A DNA stretch of 64,000 nt. It comes from Saccharopolyspora_D taberi (lineage in GTDB: Bacteria; Actinomycetota; Actinomycetes; Mycobacteriales; Pseudonocardiaceae). Below the pieces are notes generated by a model, which worked only from the letters and a program-made list of their open reading frames with translations, did no database searches and was not told the DNA's origin. The translations under genes and the position numbers were made by a program. Shown here piece after piece: positions 59,039-64,000 of this stretch; positions within the stretch are counted from its first letter, which is position 1; every line of letters begins with the position of its first letter. The stretch spans positions 553,218-617,217 of the forward strand of contig NZ_BAAAUX010000019.1 in assembly GCF_039534165.1 (NCBI RefSeq), in the 5' to 3' direction.

Positions 59039-60208
59039 ATGCCGGCCCAGCTGCCGTTCGAACGGCCGAATCCGCTGGAGGTCGCGCCACTGCTGCGCGA
59101 ACTCCAGTCCCGGGGAGCCGTCCACGAGGTCTGCACCGCCGTCGGTGACAGGGCGTGGTTGGTGACCGACTACGCGGAGGTGCGCAGGCTGCTGTCCGAC
59201 CAGCGCCTCGGCCGGTCCCACCCCGACCCGCCGAACGCGGCCAGGGCCGGGCGCTCCGCGCTCTTCGGCGGCCCGATGGGCGACTTCGACACCGAACCGG
59301 CCGAAAGCGCGCGGACGCGCTCGCTGCTGCAACCGCACTTCTCGCCCAAGCGCATGCGGGCGCTGGTGCCCCGGGTCGAAGCGCTCACCGCGCGGTTGCT
59401 GGACGACCTGGCCGAGCGGCCCCGACCGGCCGACCTGCACGCCGCGCTCGCGCTCCCGCTGCCGATCCTGGTGATCTGCGAACTGCTCGGCGTTCCCCAC
59501 GAGGACCGCGACACCTTCCGCGAGTGGACGCGGGCCGCCGCGGACATCCACGACCGGGCCCGCTCCGAACGAGGACTGGCCGACCTGTTCGCCTACGGCC
59601 TGGAACTGGTCGCCCGCAAGCGGCGCTCCCCCGCCGACGACGTGATCTCCCGGCTGTCGGCGACCGAAGGCGTGTCCGCCGAGGAGGCCGCCGGCCTGTC
59701 GATGGCCCTGCTGTTCGCGGGCCACGAGACCACCGTCGTCCAGATCGGGCTCGGCGCGCTGCTGTTGCTCACCAACCCCGCCCAGTGGCAGGCACTGCAC
59801 GACGATCCCGACCTCGTCCCGGACGCGGTCGAGGAAGTGCTCCGCGCGCCGGGCAGCGGCGGCGCCGGGATCCCCCGCTACGCCAGGACCGACCTGGAGA
59901 TCGGCGGCGTCCGGGTCCGGACCGGTGACCTCGTCCTGCTCGGCATCGACGCCGCCAACCACGACGAGGCGGTGTTCCCGGACCCCGGCCGCTTCGACAT
60001 CACCCGGCAGCCGTCCGGCCACCTGGCCTTCGGGCACGGCCCGCGCTACTGCATCGGCGCCCCGCTGGCCCGCATCGAACTGCGCGCCGCTCTGGGCGCG
60101 CTCGTCGGCAGGTTCCCCACCATGCGGCCCGCGGTCCCGCTCGACGAGCTGACCACGCACCGCGGCACGATCACCGGCGGGCTCACCGAGCTCCCGGTGA
60201 CCTGGTGA
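59039..60208 (+). CDS. Cytochrome P450
   Basis: 389 residues, bacterial class I P450. I-helix LLFAGHETTVVQ (oxygen-activating Thr), ExxR in VEEVLRAP, and heme-binding FGHGPRYCIGAPLARIE with the axial Cys. No signal or membrane anchor. ATG 59039 follows GGGAGG with 5-base spacing. No ferredoxin or reductase is nearby. Controlled by the divergent TetR, so probably induced by its substrate; CYP subfamily cannot be assigned. Confidence 0.95.
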   Translation: MPAQLPFERPNPLEVAPLLRELQSRGAVHEVCTAVGDRAWLVTDYAEVRRLLSDQRLGRSHPDPPNAARAGRSALFGGPMGDFDTEPAESARTRSLLQPHFSPKRMRALVPRVEALTARLLDDLAERPRPADLHAALALPLPILVICELLGVPHEDRDTFREWTRAAADIHDRARSERGLADLFAYGLELVARKRRSPADDVISRLSATEGVSAEEAAGLSMALLFAGHETTVVQIGLGALLLLTNPAQWQALHDDPDLVPDAVEEVLRAPGSGGAGIPRYARTDLEIGGVRVRTGDLVLLGIDAANHDEAVFPDPGRFDITRQPSGHLAFGHGPRYCIGAPLARIELRAALGALVGRFPTMRPAVPLDELTTHRGTITGGLTELPVTW

Positions 60209-60658
60209 TCAGGCTCCGTCGACCTCGCGGCGGAGCTCGCGCAGCCTGCGCATGGCTTCCACGGCGTGCGCGCCGTCGGTCGCCTGGATGGCCATGATCG
60301 GGACGTACTCGTCCTGCGGCAGCTCGACCCGGGCCCACGGCGCGCCGTTCGGGAAGCTGATCGCCTCCACCAGGTCCCAGCTGTAGTGCTGGGTGCCGAG
60401 CAGGTTGCGGATCTCCAGCCCGTCGGCGTCGGCGCGCAGCCGCGGCCGGGTCAGCAGCAGCGCGCCCGCGGCCAGCAGCACCCCGAGCCCGACCATCGAC
60501 AGCTGGTCGGAGAGCCGGAAGTAGGCGCCGGTCGGGGTGTTGCCCAGCAGCGCCCCGGCCACCGCGAACACCACCACCAGCACGACCGCGGCCGGGATCG
60601 CGATCCGGCGGACCTTCTTCGGCCGGACCTGCACCGTCGTGCCCGCCGAGGCGCTCAC
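60209..60658 (-). CDS. PH-domain membrane protein (Rv1417-like)
   Basis: 149 residues with two N-terminal membrane helices (about 17-37 and 50-67) and a C-terminal bacterial PH-like domain (LRADADGLEIRNLLGTQHYSWDLVEAISFP). GTG 60658 overlaps the ribH stop (GTGA). The association with ribH is conserved in actinobacteria (Rv1416-Rv1417), but the function is unknown; membrane linkage with flavin supply is only a guess. Confidence 0.82.
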   Translation of the reverse strand: MSASAGTTVQVRPKKVRRIAIPAAVVLVVVFAVAGALLGNTPTGAYFRLSDQLSMVGLGVLLAAGALLLTRPRLRADADGLEIRNLLGTQHYSWDLVEAISFPNGAPWARVELPQDEYVPIMAIQATDGAHAVEAMRRLRELRREVDGA

Positions 60659-61152
60659 AGGAATCCCCGCCCGTTCTCCCAGCCCCGCAGGTCCCGCAGC
60701 ACCAGCGCGGTCTCCAGCGCGGCGGCGGTCGCCTCGAAGCCCTTGTCCTCCACCGAGTTCTCGAAGCCCGCGCGGTCCAGCGCCTGCTGCTCGGTGTCGC
60801 AGGTGAGCACGCCGTTGCCGACCGCGGTCGACTCGTCCAGCGAGACCCGGGTCAGGCCCGCCGTCACCGAGTCGCAGACGTACTCGAAGTGCGGGGTGCC
60901 GCCGCGGATCACCACGCCGAGGGCGACCACCGCGTCGTGCTGGTGCGCCAGCTGCTGGCAGACCACGGGCAGCTCGATCGAGCCCGGCACCCGGACCACG
61001 GTCGGTTCGAGGATGCCCGCCTCGCCCGCCGCGGCCAGCGCCCGCTTGAGCAGCTGGTCGGTGATGCGCTCGTGCCACCTGATCGCCGCGATGCCCAGCC
61101 TCAGGTCGCCCGCCTGCGGGACCTCGGTACGCGGCCGGCCCTCCCCGCTCAT
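60655..61152 (-). CDS. ribH: 6,7-dimethyl-8-ribityllumazine synthase
   Basis: 165 residues. GIAAIRWHERITDQLLKRAL, VVRVPGSIELPVVCQQLA and VVIRGGTPHFEYVCD (His catalytic region) are standard. Penultimate step of riboflavin synthesis. ATG 61152 overlaps the ribBA stop as ATGA. Confidence 0.97.
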   Translation of the reverse strand: MSGEGRPRTEVPQAGDLRLGIAAIRWHERITDQLLKRALAAAGEAGILEPTVVRVPGSIELPVVCQQLAHQHDAVVALGVVIRGGTPHFEYVCDSVTAGLTRVSLDESTAVGNGVLTCDTEQQALDRAGFENSVEDKGFEATAAALETALVLRDLRGWENGRGFL

Positions 61153-62420
61153 GCCGTCACCCCCGACTCGTCCCCGAGCGAGGCGTCCTCGCCGTCCTCG
61201 AGGTTGTCCAGTTCGTGGCCCATCCTGTCCCGCTTGGTCTGCAGGTACCGCAGGTTCTCCGGGTTCGGCCGGATCGGCAGCGGCTCGCGGCTGACGATCC
61301 GCAGCCCGTAGCCCTCCAGGCCCACCCGCTTGGCGGGGTTGTTGGTCAGCAGCCGCATCGACTTGATCCCCAGGTCGCACAGGATCTGCGCGCCCTGGCC
61401 GTAGTCCCGGCCGTCGACCGGCATGCCCAGCGCGACGTTGGCGTCGACGGTGTCGGCGCCGGAGTCCTGCAACTGGTACGCCTGCAGCTTGTGCATCAGC
61501 CCGATGCCGCGGCCCTCGTGCCCGCGCATGTAGAGCACCACGCCGCGGCCCGCCTCGGCGACCTTCTCCATCGCCGCCGCCAGCTGCGGGCCGCAGTCGC
61601 AGCGCAGCGACCCCAGCACGTCCCCGGTCAGGCACTCCGAGTGCACCCGCACCAGGATGTCCTCGCCGTCGCCGATGTCGCCGTAGACCAGCGCCAGGTG
61701 CTCGATGCCGTCGAGCGTGCTGTCGTAGCCGACGGTCCGGAAGGTGCCGTGCTCGGTGGGGATGCGCGCCTCGGCGACCCGCACCACCTGCTGCTCGAAC
61801 CGGCGGCGGTAGGCGATCAGGTCGGCGATGGTGATCAGCACCAGGTCGTGCTCGGCGGCGAAGACCTCCAGCTCGTCGCGGCGGGCCATGTCGCCCTCGC
61901 TCTTCTGGCTGACGATCTCGCACAGCGCACCGGCCGGGCGGAGCCCGGCGAGCCGGGACAGGTCGACGGCGGCCTCGGTGTGGCCGGGCCTGCGCAGCAC
62001 ACCGCCGTCGCGGGCGCGCAGCGGGACGACGTGCCCGGGGCGGTTGAGGTCGTCGGCGGTGGAGTCGGCGTGCGCGAGGACCTTGAGCGTGTGCGCGCGG
62101 TCCGCGGCGGAGATACCGGTGGTCACGCCCTCGGCGGCATCGACGGTGACCGTGTAGGCGGTGCCCTTGCGGTCCTGGTTGTAGTGGTACATCGGGGGCA
62201 GGTCGAGCCGGTCGCAGTCCTCGCCGGGGAGCGCGACGCAGATGTAGCCCGAGGTGTAGCGCACCATGAACGCGACCAGCTCCGGGGTCGCCATCTCGGC
62301 GGCGAAGATCAGGTCGCCCTCGTTCTCGCGGTCCTCGTCATCGACGACGATCACGGGCCGCCCGGCCGCGATGTCGGCCAGTGCGCGTTCGATGTCGTCG
62401 AATCTGTTCGTGGTGCTCAC
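61149..62420 (-). CDS. ribBA: Bifunctional DHBP synthase / GTP cyclohydrolase II
   Basis: 423 residues. DHBP synthase half (1-205) with DDEDRENEGDLIFAAE and the HTEAAVDLSRLAG motif; GTP cyclohydrolase II half (206-400) with the zinc ligands in SECLTGDVLGSLRCDCG and the RGHEGRGIGL loop. Supplies both riboflavin precursors. GTG 62420 (VSTTNRFDDIERAL) is preceded by a weak AAAGG; acidic C-terminal tail of about 20 residues. Confidence 0.96.
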   Translation of the reverse strand: MSTTNRFDDIERALADIAAGRPVIVVDDEDRENEGDLIFAAEMATPELVAFMVRYTSGYICVALPGEDCDRLDLPPMYHYNQDRKGTAYTVTVDAAEGVTTGISAADRAHTLKVLAHADSTADDLNRPGHVVPLRARDGGVLRRPGHTEAAVDLSRLAGLRPAGALCEIVSQKSEGDMARRDELEVFAAEHDLVLITIADLIAYRRRFEQQVVRVAEARIPTEHGTFRTVGYDSTLDGIEHLALVYGDIGDGEDILVRVHSECLTGDVLGSLRCDCGPQLAAAMEKVAEAGRGVVLYMRGHEGRGIGLMHKLQAYQLQDSGADTVDANVALGMPVDGRDYGQGAQILCDLGIKSMRLLTNNPAKRVGLEGYGLRIVSREPLPIRPNPENLRYLQTKRDRMGHELDNLEDGEDASLGDESGVTA

Positions 62421-62460
62421 AGTGCTCGTGCCTTTGCCTCGGGGTGCACCTGGTACCGGT

Positions 62461-63111
62461 TCACCGCGTCTGCCCGCTGCTTTCCACATTGTCCCCCGAA
62501 AGCCTGGTACCACCACGGCCCAGGTCGTCGAGCTGCGCCTGCGCCAGCCGCTCCACGTGCTTGGCCAGCACGTCCACCTCGATGTTGACCTCGTCACCTG
62601 GTCGGCGGAAGCCCAGCGTGGTGAGCTGCTTGGTGGTGGGGATCAGCGCGACCCCGAACCCGGTGCCGGTCGCCTCCACCACGGTCAGCGAAACGCCGTC
62701 GACGGTGATCGAGCCCTTCTCCACGACGTAGCGGGACAGCCGGGACGGCAGCTCGAAGCGGGTGATCCCGTCGGGCTCGACCGAGCGCAGCACGGCGGTG
62801 CCGTCGACGTGGCCCTGCACGATGTGCCCGCCGAGCCGGTCGCCGAGCGCCATCGCGCGCTCCAGGTTGACCCGGTCGCCGACCGCGACGCCCTTCAGCG
62901 ACGAGCGCCGCAGGGTCTCGGTGACCACGTCCACGGTGAACGCGCCGTCGACGACGTCGACGACGGTCAGGCACACGCCGTTGACCGCGATCGAGTCGCC
63001 GTGCTTGGCGTCGGAGGTCACCAGCGGTCCGGACACGGTGAGCCTGCTGCCGTCGGTCAGCGGCGCGGCGGCGGTGATGGTGCCGAGCTCCTCGACGATC
63101 CCGGTGAACAC
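62461..63111 (-). CDS. ribE: Riboflavin synthase alpha chain
   Basis: 216 residues with two homologous halves: VFTGIVEELGTI, VNGVCLTVVDV in the first, GHIVQGHVDGT, VDGVSLTVVEA in the second. GTG 63111 follows GGGAGGAA with seven-base spacing. Dismutates two lumazines into riboflavin. Fifty-three bases after ribD. Confidence 0.96.
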   Translation of the reverse strand: MFTGIVEELGTITAAAPLTDGSRLTVSGPLVTSDAKHGDSIAVNGVCLTVVDVVDGAFTVDVVTETLRRSSLKGVAVGDRVNLERAMALGDRLGGHIVQGHVDGTAVLRSVEPDGITRFELPSRLSRYVVEKGSITVDGVSLTVVEATGTGFGVALIPTTKQLTTLGFRRPGDEVNIEVDVLAKHVERLAQAQLDDLGRGGTRLSGDNVESSGQTR

Positions 63112-63164
63112 CTGCGTTCCTCCCAAGTTCGGTTCTCCGCGCCGCGGCGGCCGCCCGGCGCGGT

Positions 63165-64000
63165 TCAGCCCCGGGTGACCGGGACCGCGCTGATGCGCAC
63201 GTCCGGGCCACTCATCGTGGTCTGCTCGATCTGCAACCGCCATGCCTGCGAGATGCTTCCCACTCCCGCTTCTCCGAGCGCGGCCGCGCCCGAGCCCAGC
63301 AGCGCCGGGGCGACGTAGGCCAGGACCCGGTCGATCCGGCCCGCCCGGACGAACGCACCCGCCAGCGTCGGGCCGCCCTCCAGCAGCACGTCGACCACGC
63401 CTCGCTCGGCCAGGGCCGCCAGCACGGTGTCCGGATCGCCCGCGGGTACCCGGACGGTCTCGGCGCTGTCGTCGAACACGCGGGCGTTCGCGGGCAGGTG
63501 CCGGTCACCGACCACGACGCGCAGCGGCTGCCGCTCGTACGGCGAGCCGTCCGGGCGGCGGGCGGTCAACGCCGGGTCGTCGGCCAGCACGGTGCCGGTG
63601 CCCGCGACGATCGCGTCCATCCGGCGCCGGATCTCGTGGACCTCGGCCCGCGACTGCGGGGAGCTGATCCACTGGCTGGTCCCGTCGGCGGCGGCCGTCC
63701 TGCCGTCGAGCGTCGCGGCGTACTTCCAGGTCACGTGCGGGCGCCCGGTGCGGACGAAGTGCAGCCAGGCCCGCAGCGGCCCCTGCTCGACCTCCTCGGC
63801 CAGCAGCCCGCCGTGCACCTCGACCCCGGCCCCGCGCAGCACGGACGCACCGCCTGCCGCGGGCGGGTTCGGGTCGGAAACCGCGTGGAACACCCGCGCC
63901 ACACCGGCCGCGCGCAGCGCGTCGGTGCACGGCGGGGTCCGGCCGGTGTGCGCGCACGGCTCCAGCGTCACCACGGCCGTGCCGCCCGCGGCGCGGCGCC
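63165..64000 (-). CDS. ribD: RibD deaminase/reductase, 5' end outside the window
   Basis: Partial: the reading frame is open to the right edge, so the N-terminus, including the HAE zinc motif, lies outside the window. Visible are the deaminase zinc cysteines in VTLEPCAHTGRTPPC and the reductase domain (TWKYAATLDGRTAAADGTSQWIS, VLLEGGPTLAGAFV). Catalyses the second and third steps of riboflavin synthesis. First visible gene of the rib operon; any FMN riboswitch would be further right. Confidence 0.95.
   Translation of the reverse strand, partial: RRAAGGTAVVTLEPCAHTGRTPPCTDALRAAGVARVFHAVSDPNPPAAGGASVLRGAGVEVHGGLLAEEVEQGPLRAWLHFVRTGRPHVTWKYAATLDGRTAAADGTSQWISSPQSRAEVHEIRRRMDAIVAGTGTVLADDPALTARRPDGSPYERQPLRVVVGDRHLPANARVFDDSAETVRVPAGDPDTVLAALAERGVVDVLLEGGPTLAGAFVRAGRIDRVLAYVAPALLGSGAAALGEAGVGSISQAWRLQIEQTTMSGPDVRISAVPVTRG

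Overview
High-GC (about 70%) actinobacterial chromosome, most likely from the Pseudonocardiales and possibly close to Saccharopolyspora. I base this on GC-rich third codon positions, frequent GTG starts, an RbpA/WhiA/MptB/F420-type gene set, and a gene order that follows the Mycobacterium tuberculosis block Rv1466-Rv1409 (sufT...sufR, mptB, ABC pair, ctaA, qor, ctaB, tkt-tal-zwf-opcA-pgl, secG, tpi-pgk-gap, whiA-yvcK-rapZ-uvrC, Rv1417-ribH-ribA-ribE-ribD). The species itself cannot be read from the window. One run of 25 N (32157-32181) shows it is a scaffold. No tRNA, rRNA, CRISPR array, insertion sequence or phage gene was seen. Layout: 0.3-5.7 kb holds a c-di-GMP (EAL/GGDEF) protein, a 21-bp phased repeat array, a secreted GH92 mannosidase and a MOSC protein. 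5.7-12.2 kb is the complete SUF iron-sulfur operon on the minus strand, led by its regulator sufR. 12.4-23.2 kb holds a polyprenol-dependent mannosyltransferase (lipomannan type), an ABC exporter pair, heme A synthase (ctaA) and heme O synthase (ctaB), a GbsR/MarR-like regulator, an ATP-grasp/small-protein pair, qor, an epimerase and an Asp/Glu racemase. 23.7-32.1 kb is the pentose-phosphate operon tkt-tal / pgi-zwf-opcA-pgl. 32.2-41.3 kb is an accessory stretch inserted between pgl and secG: methyltransferase, TetR with FAD monooxygenase and amidohydrolase, LLM oxidoreductase, secreted GHL10 hydrolase, secretory lipase, PPOX protein, RraA, RbpA. 41.3-44.7 kb is secG and the triose operon gap-pgk-tpiA. 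45-46 kb is a secreted GH16 glucanase behind a LacI/CebR-type operator. 46.2-51 kb is uvrC-rapZ-yvcK-whiA. 51.3-60.2 kb is accessory: GH172, a dihydroorotate-dehydrogenase-like protein, DeoR with an MFS transporter, a BCAT divergent from a MocR regulator, and TetR divergent from a cytochrome P450. 60.2 kb to the right edge is the riboflavin operon ribD-ribE-ribBA-ribH plus a PH-domain membrane protein; ribD runs off the window. Themes worth following: many genes use GTGA/ATGA four-base overlaps, and at three junctions (sufU/sufT, opcA/pgl, upstream of ctaB) a short unannotated ORF with a good Shine-Dalgarno sits exactly in the coupling position. At least nine genes have a TAnnnT box 6-8 bases before the start codon, consistent with leaderless transcripts. 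Several divergent gene pairs have strong inverted-repeat operators.
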